Shown: positions 17,454-27,307, counted from the stretch's first letter. The stretch is DNA of 39,815 bases from Flammeovirgaceae bacterium BBD 1991-12 (GCA_001657315.1 LYSV01000051.1:1-39815), one strand, 5' to 3'. Notes: generated from the sequence alone by a model not told the origin. Program-made: numbers and translations.

Positions 17454-17612
17454 GATCCTGATTAGTGAGGAGGAAGACTTACCTCAGAGTATCTGGCTAC
17501 TGGCAACTGGTTACCTGTTGCTGGTCAGGGTCCCGAACCAGCCGCCTGACCCCTCACCAGCCGATCAGGGACCGGCAATCAACATCAAATGGCCAGCTGG
17601 TTTCCGGCCAAA

Positions 17613-18593
17613 CTAGTAATCCAACGGCATGGTTTCCCTACGGGACAGTTCAATTACCTTCTCATACTCTTCATTGTCAAGATCACGCTGGAAGAAATTG
17701 ATCGGGTCAATAGGCCTGTATTTGTAGAGAACTTCATAATGAAGGTGAGGCCCCTGAGAGCGCCCTGTGTTACCCACATATCCGATAACCTGTCCTCTTT
17801 TCACAGGTTCGCCATAACGTATGTTGAACTTGTGCAGGTGGGCATATCTTGTCTGGTAGCCGTAGCCGTGATTTATGAATATAACATTGCCATAAGTGGT
17901 AGATCTGTAGGCCCTTGTAACCGTACCATCACCCGTGGCGTAGACCGGTGTGCCTATGTCGGCGGTAAAGTCTATGCCCTCATGAGGATGTATCTTTTTC
18001 AGGATGGGATGAAATCTCCTGGGATTGAAACCGCCGGCTATCCTTTTAAGCTCCTTGTTGTTCACAGGCTGAATAGCAGGCCTTGAAGCCCAGATCTTCT
18101 CTTTTTCGGTCAGCAGGGTAGAGATCTCATCGTAGGACTTGCTTTGAATATAGAGCTTCTTTTTAAGATCGTCAATCTGCTCGTAGGCGTTCAACACCAG
18201 CACAGGATCTTCAAGGTTTTGATCCGTCAGATCACCGTAGCGCTCATGACCTCCTGTACCACCCTGCCGGATCGTAGAGGGGATCGGCTCCGTGTCCAGT
18301 ATCACACGGTAAATACGATCGTCCTTGAACTGAAGCTCATTGACATGGTCATACGCTGTTTGCAGATCTTCATTCAATATGCCCCAGTTCAGTTTGAGTT
18401 CATGGTTTTCTGCCCGCAGAACAGATTCCTTGATAGGTGTAAAATTGGTCCGGTAAATATAGATTATGCCCAGCGCCATCACGAACGAAATGGTCATAAA
18501 TCCAAGGATATTCAGGATCATAGACTTTTTCGTGACCTTGATAGGCTCGTATTTACACGTTTCCGTATTATAATAATACTTGATCTTAGCCAT
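17613..18593 (-). CDS. LytM/M23 peptidase-domain membrane protein (second of a tandem pair)
   Basis: 326 residues. A short cytoplasmic start (M-A-K-I-K-Y-Y-Y) precedes one membrane segment (about 26-48). A helical coiled region (about 55-175) and a C-terminal M23 domain (about 195-310) follow. Zinc-site motifs are H-E-G-I-D-F and the H-x-H of G-P-H-L-H-Y-E-V, both intact, so it may cleave peptidoglycan crosslinks or bind it. It sits 32 bases downstream of a paralogue with the same architecture and the same N-terminal Y-Y-Y-(N/D)-T-E-T-C motif, so they are likely one operon. Proteins of this shape in Bacteroidota are annotated as M23 peptidases and are linked by homology to cell-shape or division control. 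Confidence 0.88.
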   Translation of the reverse strand: MAKIKYYYNTETCKYEPIKVTKKSMILNILGFMTISFVMALGIIYIYRTNFTPIKESVLRAENHELKLNWGILNEDLQTAYDHVNELQFKDDRIYRVILDTEPIPSTIRQGGTGGHERYGDLTDQNLEDPVLVLNAYEQIDDLKKKLYIQSKSYDEISTLLTEKEKIWASRPAIQPVNNKELKRIAGGFNPRRFHPILKKIHPHEGIDFTADIGTPVYATGDGTVTRAYRSTTYGNVIFINHGYGYQTRYAHLHKFNIRYGEPVKRGQVIGYVGNTGRSQGPHLHYEVLYKYRPIDPINFFQRDLDNEEYEKVIELSRRETMPLDY

Positions 18594-18625
18594 ATGGGGA
18601 AGGTGGTATCCTGGTTTAAAAAATT

Positions 18626-19612
18626 CTAGTCGAATGATTGATTTTCACGGGAAGCCAATTTTAGTAGTTTTTTGTAATCAGAATCATTCAATCCATACAT
18701 TAAAAAATTAACAGGATCTATTTTTTGTCCATTTTTTATCACTTCATAATGGACATGAGGAGCAACTGAGCCGCCACTACTTCCGACGGAGGCAATTTTC
18801 TGGCCTCTGGTCACAGTATCCCCTTTTTTCACATAAATATCGCCGAGATGTGCATATTTGGTTACATAACCAAAGCCATGATCTACCTCTACATAGTTGC
18901 CATAGCCTGTTTCAAGCACACTATTACTCTTGATAGCAATGACTTTACCATTTCCTGTGGCAAATACCGGCGTATGGCGTGGTGCAGCGAAATCCAGTCC
19001 TTCATGCATCACCCTGGCTTTATGAAACGGATTGATACGCATGCCAAACCCCGAGACCAGCTTTGTAAGCTCTTCATTTTCAATGGGTTGTATTGCAGGC
19101 AGTGAAGAAAGTACCATTTCCTTATTTCTTGCGAGTTGCATTGTCCTGTCAAAAGACTGATTCTGGATCAGTGCTTTTCGCTTCAGTTTATCGATCTTGT
19201 TAGCCATTGATACCACAAAGGGCCTATTATGTAAACCCTTTTCCATGACTTTTTTGTACATTTCTGCTCCACCCCTGCCTGGATTGCGCACTTCCAGCGG
19301 CAGTGGTTCCGCTTCATAGATCTTTCTGTAGATGTTGTTGTCACGCTCTTCCAGGGCGTCGATAACCTCCTGTACACCTTCCATTTCAGCTTCCAGCACC
19401 TTGTAGTGATCAGCCAATTCCTTATTTTCCTTTTTAAGAAGGGTTTCCGTCGGGGACTCAAAGTAAGTATTATAAATCACTACGATGACGATGGATATGA
19501 CCAGTGCTACGGATAAAAAACCCAGAAAATTGGTCAGAATATCCATTTTGGTCACCCTGGTACGCTCGTACCGGCAGGTTTCCGTATCGTAGTAATATTT
19601 TATTCGCGCCAT
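18626..19612 (-). CDS. LytM/M23 peptidase-domain membrane protein (first of a tandem pair)
   Basis: 328 residues with an N-terminal Y-Y-Y-D-T-E-T-C motif, a membrane segment (about 26-48), a coiled region (about 55-175) and an M23 domain (about 200-310). Zinc-ligand motifs H-E-G-L-D-F and the H-x-H of A-P-H-V-H-Y-E-V are present. The paralogue downstream is alike throughout, so the pair arose by tandem duplication. The ATG is 163 bases from the divergent alaS start, so both genes share one regulatory region. The periplasmic catalytic part would act on peptidoglycan during growth or division. Confidence 0.88.
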   Translation of the reverse strand: MARIKYYYDTETCRYERTRVTKMDILTNFLGFLSVALVISIVIVVIYNTYFESPTETLLKKENKELADHYKVLEAEMEGVQEVIDALEERDNNIYRKIYEAEPLPLEVRNPGRGGAEMYKKVMEKGLHNRPFVVSMANKIDKLKRKALIQNQSFDRTMQLARNKEMVLSSLPAIQPIENEELTKLVSGFGMRINPFHKARVMHEGLDFAAPRHTPVFATGNGKVIAIKSNSVLETGYGNYVEVDHGFGYVTKYAHLGDIYVKKGDTVTRGQKIASVGSSGGSVAPHVHYEVIKNGQKIDPVNFLMYGLNDSDYKKLLKLASRENQSFD

Positions 19613-19636
19613 TAAAGTACTAAAATCAAAAACTAC

Positions 19637-19644
19637 TATTTTTG
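19637..19644 (+). promoter_or_regulatory. Possible -7 box TATTTTTG for the alaS transcript
   Basis: An exact TAnnTTTG match, 131 bases before the alaS start codon, giving a leader of about 125 nt. No clear -33 box is visible. A long leader could allow control of alaS expression, but I see no T-box structure. Confidence 0.3.
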
Positions 19645-19775
19645 TGCTCTCGCATTCACAAAGACCAAAAAATTGAGCATAGTAGCCGTTTTATTTAGGA
19701 GCAGGGAATGCAATATATCAATTTTCTGTAAAAAAACAGTGAGACTGCGAAATTATTAAATTTTTTCACAACCAG

Positions 19776-22418
19776 ATGGATTCCAGCTCGATAAGGAAAC
19801 AATTCCTCGATTTTTTCAAAGGTAAGCAACATCAGATCGTAGCGTCTGCGCCATTGGTCAATAAAGATGACCCCACGCTCATGTTTACCAACGCCGGTAT
19901 GAACCAGTTCAAGGACTATTTTCTGGGCAATAAAGCCTCCGAGGCAAGCCGGGTGGCCGATACCCAGAAATGCCTTCGTGTTTCAGGAAAGCACAATGAT
20001 CTGGAGGAGGTGGGTATGGACACCTACCACCATACCATGTTTGAAATGCTTGGGAACTGGTCTTTTGGAGATCCTGCCCGTCCGTCAGGCGGATACTTTA
20101 AAAAAGAGGCCATAGCCTGGGCATGGGAACTGTTGGTGGATGAATACAAGCTTCCGGCTGATCGTTTGTATGTTACTGTATTTGGGGGCGATAAAGGTGA
20201 TAATCTGCCAGTGGACCAGGAAGCCTACGACCATTGGAAGGGGATCATTGACGAAGACCGCATCCTTTACGGATCCAAAAAAGACAATTTCTGGGAAATG
20301 GGTGATACCGGCCCCTGTGGCCCCTGCTCAGAAATACACATAGACCTGAGGCCTGAGGAAGAGGCGGAACGTGTTCCCGGCAAGGACCTTGTGAACCAGG
20401 ACCACCCCCTTGTGGTGGAGGTATGGAATCTTGTTTTCATGGAATTCAACAGGCTGGCCTCGGGAGAGCTGCAAAGCCTTCCGGCCAAGCATGTCGATAC
20501 CGGAATGGGCTTTGAGCGGCTGTGTATGGCTATCCAAAAGAAAACTTCCAACTATGATACCGATGTTTTCCAGCCTCTGATCAGTTTTATTGCCGAACAT
20601 ACCAACAAAAAATACGGAGAAGAGGAGAAAAGTGATATAGCCATGCGGGTGATGGCAGATCACGTAAGAGCTATTGCGTTTGCCATTACGGATGGCCAGC
20701 TACCGTCCAACACGGGAGCAGGTTACGTCATCCGCCGGATACTACGACGGGGAGTTCGTTATGGCTTTACTTTTCTTGGCATTAAAGAACCCTTCATTCA
20801 TCGACTGGTGCCGCTGCTTGCAGACCAGTTTGGCGATGTATTTCCTGAAATAGAGACTCAGCAGGAATTTGTGATGAAGGTGATCGAGCAAGAGGAAGTT
20901 TCTTTTCTGAGAACTCTGGAGAACGGGCTGCGAAGACTGGAGTCCATTAAAGAAGAGATGAGCAACAAAGGGGAAAATACAGTTCCGGGTGCGCTGGCTT
21001 TTGAGCTTTATGATACCTATGGCTTTCCGTTTGACCTCACCTCATTGATCGCCCGTGAGAACGGCCTGGGCGTTGATGAAAAGGCTTTTGCAAAGGAAAT
21101 GGAAAAGCAAAAGGCACGTTCAAAGGCGGATGCTGTAAAAGAGACCGGGGACTGGATCGAGATCGGGGATTCCGAAGGAACTGAATTTGTTGGATACGAT
21201 ACCATGGAAAGTCAGGCCCGCATCACAAAATACCGCAGCATAAAGCAAAAAGGTAAGGAGGTCTTTCAACTGGTACTGGACAGCACTCCCTTTTATGCCG
21301 AAAGTGGCGGGCAGGTAGGAGACACGGGTACATTGATCTCTGGGAAGGACAAGGTGAAGATCCTCGATACCCGGAAAGAAAATGACCTCATTGTGCATTT
21401 TGCAGACAGGCTCCCCGATGACATGGAGGCCGTTTTTGAGGCCAGGATAAATAGCTCCAGGCGTTTACTGACAATGAACAACCATTCCGCCACTCATCTG
21501 TTACACTCGGCATTGAGAAAGGTCCTGGGTGAGCATGTGGAACAGAAAGGTTCTTTGGTCAACGACAAAATACTGAGGTTCGATTTTTCACATTTCCAGA
21601 AAATGACAGAGGAGGAAATTGCGGAAGTGGAGAAAATGGTGAACCGCAGGATCCGTGAAAATATACCACTTGATGAGCAGCGCAATATACCTCTGGAGAA
21701 GGCCCGTTCTATGGGGGCCATGGCCTTGTTTGGTGAAAAGTACGGCGATTTTGTGAGAGTGATCACCTTTGACCCGCATTTTTCCGTAGAGCTTTGTGGC
21801 GGAACCCACGTATCTGCTACCGGTAACATTGGTCTGTTCAAGATTGTCACAGAAGGTTCAATTGCCGCTGGGGTAAGGAGAATAGAGGCGGTAACCGCTG
21901 AAGCAGCTGAGGACCATATGAACGGCCATCAGAAACTGGTAGAAGAGTTGGGAGAGCTGCTCAAAAAGCCAAAAGATCTCAAATCAGCTGTGAATTCATT
22001 GTTACAGCAAAAAAACAAGCTGGAAAAGGAAATAGAATCACTTCACAATGCCCAAACTCAGAATTTGAAAAAGGACCTGATCGCTACAGCGGTAGAAGAT
22101 AGTGGTATAAAAAGTATTATAGGAAAGGTAAAGCTTCCGGCAGCCGATGTACTGAAACAGCTCTCTTTTGCCTTAAAAAATGAGGTGGACGATCTGTTCA
22201 TGGTGCTGGCAGCCGATGTGGAAGGTAAACCTCAGATAGCCGTGGCCATAGCTGACAATATCGTGAAGGAAAAGGGGCTTAATGCCGGGAATATTGTGCG
22301 GGACCTCGCCCGGGAGATACAGGGCGGTGGTGGTGGTCAGCCTTTCTTCGCAACAGCCGGAGGTAAAGACATCAGCGGCCTGGACCGGGTAGTGGAAAAG
22401 GCTAAAGCACTGATCTGA
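19776..22418 (+). CDS. alaS: Alanyl-tRNA synthetase
   Basis: 880 residues, the full length for the bacterial enzyme. The class II catalytic domain (about 1-240) starts with I-R-K-Q-F-L-D-F-F and has T-N-A-G-M-N-Q-F and W-N-L-V-F-M-E-F. A tRNA-recognition domain follows, then the editing domain (about 550-710) with the zinc site H570-x3-H574 (N-H-S-A-T-H) and C674-x3-H678 (C-G-G-T-H). The C-Ala domain with G-G-G-G-G-Q-P-F-F-A-T ends the protein. It charges tRNA-Ala and clears Ser and Gly mischarging. gatB follows after one base, so the two are translationally coupled. Confidence 0.97.
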   Translation: MDSSSIRKQFLDFFKGKQHQIVASAPLVNKDDPTLMFTNAGMNQFKDYFLGNKASEASRVADTQKCLRVSGKHNDLEEVGMDTYHHTMFEMLGNWSFGDPARPSGGYFKKEAIAWAWELLVDEYKLPADRLYVTVFGGDKGDNLPVDQEAYDHWKGIIDEDRILYGSKKDNFWEMGDTGPCGPCSEIHIDLRPEEEAERVPGKDLVNQDHPLVVEVWNLVFMEFNRLASGELQSLPAKHVDTGMGFERLCMAIQKKTSNYDTDVFQPLISFIAEHTNKKYGEEEKSDIAMRVMADHVRAIAFAITDGQLPSNTGAGYVIRRILRRGVRYGFTFLGIKEPFIHRLVPLLADQFGDVFPEIETQQEFVMKVIEQEEVSFLRTLENGLRRLESIKEEMSNKGENTVPGALAFELYDTYGFPFDLTSLIARENGLGVDEKAFAKEMEKQKARSKADAVKETGDWIEIGDSEGTEFVGYDTMESQARITKYRSIKQKGKEVFQLVLDSTPFYAESGGQVGDTGTLISGKDKVKILDTRKENDLIVHFADRLPDDMEAVFEARINSSRRLLTMNNHSATHLLHSALRKVLGEHVEQKGSLVNDKILRFDFSHFQKMTEEEIAEVEKMVNRRIRENIPLDEQRNIPLEKARSMGAMALFGEKYGDFVRVITFDPHFSVELCGGTHVSATGNIGLFKIVTEGSIAAGVRRIEAVTAEAAEDHMNGHQKLVEELGELLKKPKDLKSAVNSLLQQKNKLEKEIESLHNAQTQNLKKDLIATAVEDSGIKSIIGKVKLPAADVLKQLSFALKNEVDDLFMVLAADVEGKPQIAVAIADNIVKEKGLNAGNIVRDLAREIQGGGGGQPFFATAGGKDISGLDRVVEKAKALI

Positions 22419-22419
22419 G

Positions 22420-23871
22420 ATGGACCCATCGATCCGTGATAAGTATGAAACAGTAATTGGGTTGGAAGTCCATGCCCAGCTGTCTACCCTGTCGAAGATC
22501 TATGCCGCCGATTCGACAGCCTACGGCATGCCACCCAACACCAATATAAGTATTATTTCACTGGCACATCCTGGTACGCTGCCGAGGCTGAACAGGAAGG
22601 TGGTGGAGCTGGCGATCAGAATGGGGTTAGCCTGCCGGTCAGAGATTTCCCGCGAGCAGATCTTTGACCGTAAGAATTACTTTTATCCCGACCTGCCGAA
22701 GGGTTATCAGCTCACACAGGACAGAACACCTATTTGTGTCGGGGGGTTCGTGGCTATAGAAACATCAGATGGAAGAAGGGAGATTCCTTTGAACCGCGTA
22801 CATATTGAAGAGGATGCGGGTAAATCCATCCATACGGAGGGAGAAACAGACACCCTTGTGGACCTGAATCGGGCGGGAGTAGGACTCATTGAGATTGTGA
22901 CTGAACCAGCGCTCAGGTCACCGGTTGAGGCCGGCGCTTTCCTTACCGAGGTAAGACGGCTGGTCCGTTACCTGGGAATCTGCGATGGCAACATGGAGGA
23001 GGGGTCTCTTCGCTGCGATGCAAACGTTTCAGTGAGATTGCATGGAGCTTCTGCCTATGGCAGAAAGGTGGAAATAAAAAATCTGAATTCCATCAAAAAT
23101 GTACAAAAGGCCATAGCGTTTGAAGTGGAACGACAGGTCGGCATGGTAGAGAAGGGAGAGGAAGTGCTTTCTGAGACCAGGCTTTTTAATGTTGATTCCG
23201 GCAGAACCTATGGAATGCGTACCAAGGAAGAGCTGAATGATTACCGTTATTTTCCTGATCCCGATCTGAGTCCGTTACATGTTTCGGAGGAATGGCTGCA
23301 GGAGATCCAGGCCTCCATGCCCAGGCTACCCTGGGAGACGAAGAAAAAGCTGGTACATGACTATGGACTTCCGGATTATGATGCCGGGGTACTGACAGAT
23401 TCGAAGGAACTCGCAGTATATTTTGAAGAGGTGTGTGAACATACTTCACAATACAAGGCCGTTTCAAACTGGATCATGGGGCCATTAAAATCGTGGATGA
23501 AGGAGCAGGAAACCAGTAATATACCATTGGCGCCGGAGCGACTGGCGCAGGTTGTGCATCTGGTTGGTGAAGGCAGATTGAGTTTTTCCATTGCCTCACA
23601 AAAGCTTTTTCCTGCTTTGATCAATGATCCTCAGACCAATGCAGAAGATCTGGTACACAAGCTTGGTTTGATCCATGACACGAATGATGACTCGATTGCG
23701 GAACTGGTGGATCAGATCATGCTGGACTATCCTGATAAGGTAAAAGAATACCGCTCGAGTAAGAAAGCAAAGGGATTAATTGGTATGTTTATGGGGGAAC
23801 TGATGAAGAGGAGCAAGGGTAAGGCAGACCCTAAAAAGGCGAATGAACTTTTATTGAACAAATTAGGTTGA
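22420..23871 (+). CDS. gatB: Asp/Glu-tRNA amidotransferase subunit B
   Basis: 483 residues, normal for GatB. The cradle/kinase domain begins with G-L-E-V-H-A-Q-L and contains N-R-K-N-Y-F-Y-P-D-L-P-K-G-Y-Q, E-E-D-A-G-K and R-C-D-A-N-V-S-V-R. A C-terminal YqeY-like tail domain (about 335-480) binds the tRNA. With GatA and GatC it converts Glu-tRNA-Gln or Asp-tRNA-Asn to the amide, activating the misacylated tRNA by ATP. It starts one base after the alaS stop. gatA and gatC are not in this window, as is common when the subunits are scattered. Confidence 0.97.
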   Translation: MDPSIRDKYETVIGLEVHAQLSTLSKIYAADSTAYGMPPNTNISIISLAHPGTLPRLNRKVVELAIRMGLACRSEISREQIFDRKNYFYPDLPKGYQLTQDRTPICVGGFVAIETSDGRREIPLNRVHIEEDAGKSIHTEGETDTLVDLNRAGVGLIEIVTEPALRSPVEAGAFLTEVRRLVRYLGICDGNMEEGSLRCDANVSVRLHGASAYGRKVEIKNLNSIKNVQKAIAFEVERQVGMVEKGEEVLSETRLFNVDSGRTYGMRTKEELNDYRYFPDPDLSPLHVSEEWLQEIQASMPRLPWETKKKLVHDYGLPDYDAGVLTDSKELAVYFEEVCEHTSQYKAVSNWIMGPLKSWMKEQETSNIPLAPERLAQVVHLVGEGRLSFSIASQKLFPALINDPQTNAEDLVHKLGLIHDTNDDSIAELVDQIMLDYPDKVKEYRSSKKAKGLIGMFMGELMKRSKGKADPKKANELLLNKLG

Positions 23872-24020
23872 AAATTGTGTTTTCAGCGTCAGTAGCCATT
23901 GTTTCAGATTGAGGGTGGTCGTATAACTTTGATCCTGAAAGGTCAAGGTAAAGTGAAAACCTGAAAATATTTGAATTTCACGGGAAAGGCGCACTAGTCA
24001 AACCAAAAAGAAAATTGAGA

Positions 24021-25175
24021 ATGAGACAGATCTTATCCATATACACGTTGGTGGCTTTTGTAGTTTCCTGCAGCCCTGGGTCAGCATCCTCGGACCAGGA
24101 TACAGGAGGTAATTACGTCACCATTTCGGGGACCGTGGGTTATCCCCAGTCAGGGTTGATCCTGCTGGAGGCCTATGAAGGTTCTCAGAACCAAACCACC
24201 GTGGTGGATACCTTCACCCTGAATCAGGAAAACTACAGCTTTTCAGAAAAGGTGAAAGTGGTGAACCCGGGCTATTACAAGCTTAATTTTTATAACAAAC
24301 AGGCTGTCAACCTGATCCTGAATAAAGATGATATTCAGGTAAATGTAGATGGCAATGCGCAAAACGGTTATGTGCAGATAAAGGGCTCATCTGATTATGA
24401 CTTTATTATGGAGGTCCAGCAGATGAATCAGACCTTTCAGTCATCCCCTGAAATGCAGAAGCTGAATGCAGACTTTATGAGTGCCAACCAGGCCGGAGAT
24501 AACCAGGCCATGGATGAACTCAGAGCACAATACCTGGAACTGGACGGGGAATTCAAAAAGAAGATAATAGCCAGAATTAATGAAATGGGCGCATCGCTGG
24601 GGGTATTGGAAGTGCTCAGGGGCGGACGCGTTCTGGATAAGGATCAGCACTTTGATGTTTACCTGCGCTATGCGGAGCTACTGAAGGCTGAAATCCCGAA
24701 TTCTCCCATTGTGAAGGAATTTATTGCTGATGTAGAGCAAATGAAAAAGCTCGCGGTGGGTCAGATGGCTCCTGATATAGCACTGCCCAACCCTGAGGGG
24801 GAAGTGGTCAGTCTTTCTTCCCTCCGCGGCAACTATGTACTCGTGGATTTCTGGGCAAAATGGTGCAAACCCTGTAGAATAGAAAATCCCAATGTGGTGA
24901 AGATGTATCAAAAGTACAACGACAAGGGTTTTGAGGTCTTTGGTGTATCCCTCGACAGGAGACGTGAGGACTGGCTGCAGGCTATTGAGGAGGATAAACT
25001 GCACTGGACCCAGGTATCTGACCTGAAGTACTGGCAAAGTGAGGCTGCACAACTCTACAATATAAAAGCTATTCCCTTTGCCCTCCTGCTCGATCCTGAA
25101 GGAAGGATTATTGGTAAAAACCTGAGGGGCAAACAGTTGGAGAATAAGCTGGCCGAAATATTTGGAGAGGGGTAA
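24021..25175 (+). CDS. TlpA-like thioredoxin-fold lipoprotein
   Basis: 384 residues from the ATG at 24021 (a TTG at 24015 would add two residues). Lipobox V-V-S-C predicts lipidation at Cys17. The N-terminal part (about 25-125) looks like the DUF4369 domain that often precedes thioredoxin domains in Bacteroidota. Helices fill about 125-240. The C-terminal TlpA/AhpC-type domain has M-A-P-D-I-A-L-P and the redox motif W-C-K-P-C (Cys282, Cys285), with the cis-Pro in A-I-P-F-A. It would reduce or oxidise disulfides of periplasmic proteins, as in cytochrome c maturation. No cytochrome genes adjoin it. Confidence 0.9.
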   Translation: MRQILSIYTLVAFVVSCSPGSASSDQDTGGNYVTISGTVGYPQSGLILLEAYEGSQNQTTVVDTFTLNQENYSFSEKVKVVNPGYYKLNFYNKQAVNLILNKDDIQVNVDGNAQNGYVQIKGSSDYDFIMEVQQMNQTFQSSPEMQKLNADFMSANQAGDNQAMDELRAQYLELDGEFKKKIIARINEMGASLGVLEVLRGGRVLDKDQHFDVYLRYAELLKAEIPNSPIVKEFIADVEQMKKLAVGQMAPDIALPNPEGEVVSLSSLRGNYVLVDFWAKWCKPCRIENPNVVKMYQKYNDKGFEVFGVSLDRRREDWLQAIEEDKLHWTQVSDLKYWQSEAAQLYNIKAIPFALLLDPEGRIIGKNLRGKQLENKLAEIFGEG

Positions 25176-25325
25176 CTGGTTTGGAATCCAGTCTATTCAA
25201 TGCACCTGGAAGTTCACCAGTTCACCAGGTTAATTTTCCTCTCCTGCCAAGTAGCTATCGATTATAAATATGTTCCAACAATTTTATACATTTATCGTAT
25301 TCTAACCTGGAAGGTTCCTAATATT

Positions 25326-25433
25326 ATGAGAATTCTTAGAGGACTATTTACAATGATAAAAGGGGAGTTGCTGTCATATTTCGTGTTAGCCTCAATATCA
25401 CTTGTAGTCTACGGCATCAGTCTTTTATTCTGA
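25326..25433 (+). CDS. Possible 35-aa membrane peptide
   Basis: From ATG 25326 the frame reads M-R-I-L-R-G-L-F-T-M-I-K-G-E-L and then a hydrophobic stretch (about 16-35) that ends the protein. The composition fits a small inner-membrane peptide. A longer frame from 25200 adds a less plausible N-terminus. No homologue is recognised. A short hydrophobic frame in AT-rich DNA can arise by chance. Confidence 0.3.
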   Translation: MRILRGLFTMIKGELLSYFVLASISLVVYGISLLF

Positions 25434-25793
25434 GAATTTGGCCAGCATTTAGTATATGGCATCTTTTCCATTCAGCCTTTGATTTATTGAACTTACCAAC
25501 ACTTATAAGTTCAGCCAAATCCGAGTTGAACTATTTTAGTGTAATTTTCTGATAGAAACTTAATCTGGAGAGTCTTGCAGGTAACAAGGAATACCCCGGT
25601 AAGTCTGCTGCCTTGCGAGATTTCTTGTTCATGGCAAATGGCTGTTTATTCAACGATGCCCTTCTGCGCTAAATCAATTTCCAGGCCGGTATTCCTGACC
25701 TTGGATTTACGAGTCAAAATAGGGTCATACCTGTAGATTATAGTCACCGGACCGAAAAATAGTGCTAGAAAGGGATTTTTTACATTCATCCCC
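25434..25793. other. Intergenic stretch, no gene recognised
   Basis: Frames on both strands are short and interrupted. A near-palindrome TGAACTTA ... TATAAGTTCA lies near 25490-25515. A stretch at 25570-25730 has a coding-like composition but too many stops to assign. It may be the remains of an old gene. Confidence 0.35.
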
Positions 25794-25801
25794 TATTTTT
25801 G
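25794..25801 (+). promoter_or_regulatory. -7 box TATTTTTG before the PhoD-like gene
   Basis: An exact TAnnTTTG match ending 26 bases before the ATG at 25828. A T-run, without a good TTTG, occupies the -33 region. Confidence 0.45.
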
Positions 25802-25827
25802 GCGTTGCTGTATAATCACAGTTTCAA

Positions 25828-27243
25828 ATGAATAAAAGGGCCATTATTTTCAGGATGCCAGGACATAGGGCAAAGACATTATTTACGTTGAACACAGGCA
25901 CGTGCCTTTTGATGCTGCTTTTGTTCGGGGCGGGTTGTGACCAGCCTGCAGAGTCGGACAAGTTGCAGGTAGAGTATTTCTGGTGCGGTGCGGTCGATGA
26001 ACAGTCTGTCCGTGTTACGGCCAGGTTTTCCGGTGAGGGGGAGGTGAGATTGGTGATGACCCGGGATAGTTTGAATTACCATGGTGCGGAATACAGTGAT
26101 TATCAATCCATTGATGCTGCTGCAGAAGGGTTTCTTACCTTTGCTGTCGATAACCTCAGCCCAGGCGCCCGGTATTACTATACTTTTGAGGACCGGGATA
26201 GCAGGAAATTATCCAATAGGTTGGGCAGCTTTAAAACCTTCCAATCCGGGCCTTTTTCCTATACACTGGCTTTCTCAGCCTGTGGCGAAACAGCTTCTTC
26301 CCGAAAGGTCTATCGTACCATTCAGGAGGAGGACCCATTGTTCTATCTGGTTACCGGCGATCTTTTTTATGGTGATATTGCCACTGACTGTCGGCGTCAG
26401 TTTGAGCAATACTATGACAGTACCCTCAGAAGCCCTGCTCAGTCAGCGCTTTACCGCACCACTCCTGTTGCGTATATGTGGGATGATCATGACTTTGGTC
26501 CCGGAAACAGCGGGGCTGATGCAGACTGTAAGGAAGATGCGAAAAGAGCCTATACCCGGTATGTACCTCACTATCCGCTGGGTTTTGACAGTGATACCAT
26601 GCCTCTTTCCCAGAGTTTTACGGCAGGGCGGGTAAAATTCCTGCTTACGGACCTCAGGTCAGAAAAACGGAAACCACAGTACAAGGACTGTCAACTTATC
26701 GGAGAGGGGTCCAATTTTGGATTCTCTGAGCATATGAACTGGTTCAGGCAGGAATTGATCGCGGCGAAGCAGGAAGGTTTACTGGTGGTATGGGTTTCCG
26801 GGATACCCTTTATCAACTACCCGGGCGGGCCTAATTACGATTGTGATGAGGATGACGACTGGGGCGGGTATCAGCAGGAGCGTGAAGGTATCATACAGTT
26901 TATAGAGAAAGAGAAGATCAACCTGTGTATCTTGTCTGGTGATGCTCACATGGTGGCCATAGATGATGGTACACATTCAGTCCTTCCTCATTCAGATACA
27001 CTGAGAATACCGGTTTTTCATGCCGCATCACTTGATCGGGATGGGTCGTATAAAGGCGGACCATATAGCCACGGATATCACCCGGGAGGAGGTCAGTATG
27101 GCATTATGAAGGTGATCGACAATGGAGGGAATGAGATATGCGTTGAATGGATCGCTAAAAATGAAAACAATGAGGTGGTTGTGAATTCCGAGGGAGTGCC
27201 AATACAGTATAAATTCTGTCGTTCCCTGATAAGCGTGGATTAA
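25828..27243 (+). CDS. PhoD-like metallophosphatase lipoprotein
   Basis: 471 residues. A long positive N-terminus and hydrophobic segment end in lipobox F-G-A-G-C (about residue 37). A fibronectin-like N-terminal domain (about 45-140) precedes the metallophosphatase fold. Metal-site motifs are F-S-A-C-G-E, V-T-G-D-L-F-Y-G-D, M-W-D-D-H-D-F-G and L-S-G-D-A-H, as in the alkaline phosphatase D family (Ca/Fe-dependent phosphodiesterase/monoesterase). It would release phosphate from organic phosphate outside the inner membrane, and PhoD relatives act on teichoic acid or phospholipid. An ATG at 25855 would give a shorter N-terminus. It is monocistronic with its own -7 box. Confidence 0.88.
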   Translation: MNKRAIIFRMPGHRAKTLFTLNTGTCLLMLLLFGAGCDQPAESDKLQVEYFWCGAVDEQSVRVTARFSGEGEVRLVMTRDSLNYHGAEYSDYQSIDAAAEGFLTFAVDNLSPGARYYYTFEDRDSRKLSNRLGSFKTFQSGPFSYTLAFSACGETASSRKVYRTIQEEDPLFYLVTGDLFYGDIATDCRRQFEQYYDSTLRSPAQSALYRTTPVAYMWDDHDFGPGNSGADADCKEDAKRAYTRYVPHYPLGFDSDTMPLSQSFTAGRVKFLLTDLRSEKRKPQYKDCQLIGEGSNFGFSEHMNWFRQELIAAKQEGLLVVWVSGIPFINYPGGPNYDCDEDDDWGGYQQEREGIIQFIEKEKINLCILSGDAHMVAIDDGTHSVLPHSDTLRIPVFHAASLDRDGSYKGGPYSHGYHPGGGQYGIMKVIDNGGNEICVEWIAKNENNEVVVNSEGVPIQYKFCRSLISVD

Positions 27244-27270
27244 AGAATAGTAGGGGTGGGAAGATGATAC

Positions 27271-27298
27271 CACCCGGCAATACAAGGATCACCGGGTG
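27271..27298. terminator. Hairpin between convergent genes
   Basis: CACCCGG pairs with CCGGGTG around a 14-nt loop, between the convergent PhoD-like and bacilliredoxin genes. No T-run follows on either side, so its role as terminator is uncertain. Confidence 0.35.
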
Positions 27299-27307
27299 AT
27301 GATCCTG

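Noticed and set aside
17465-18086. Plus-strand frames opposite the M23 gene
   Set aside because: They overlap a well-supported peptidase gene on the other strand and show no motifs.
25200-25325. N-terminal extension of the small membrane peptide
   Set aside because: The extension has mixed polar sequence and no start context. If the peptide is real, ATG 25326 is a better start.
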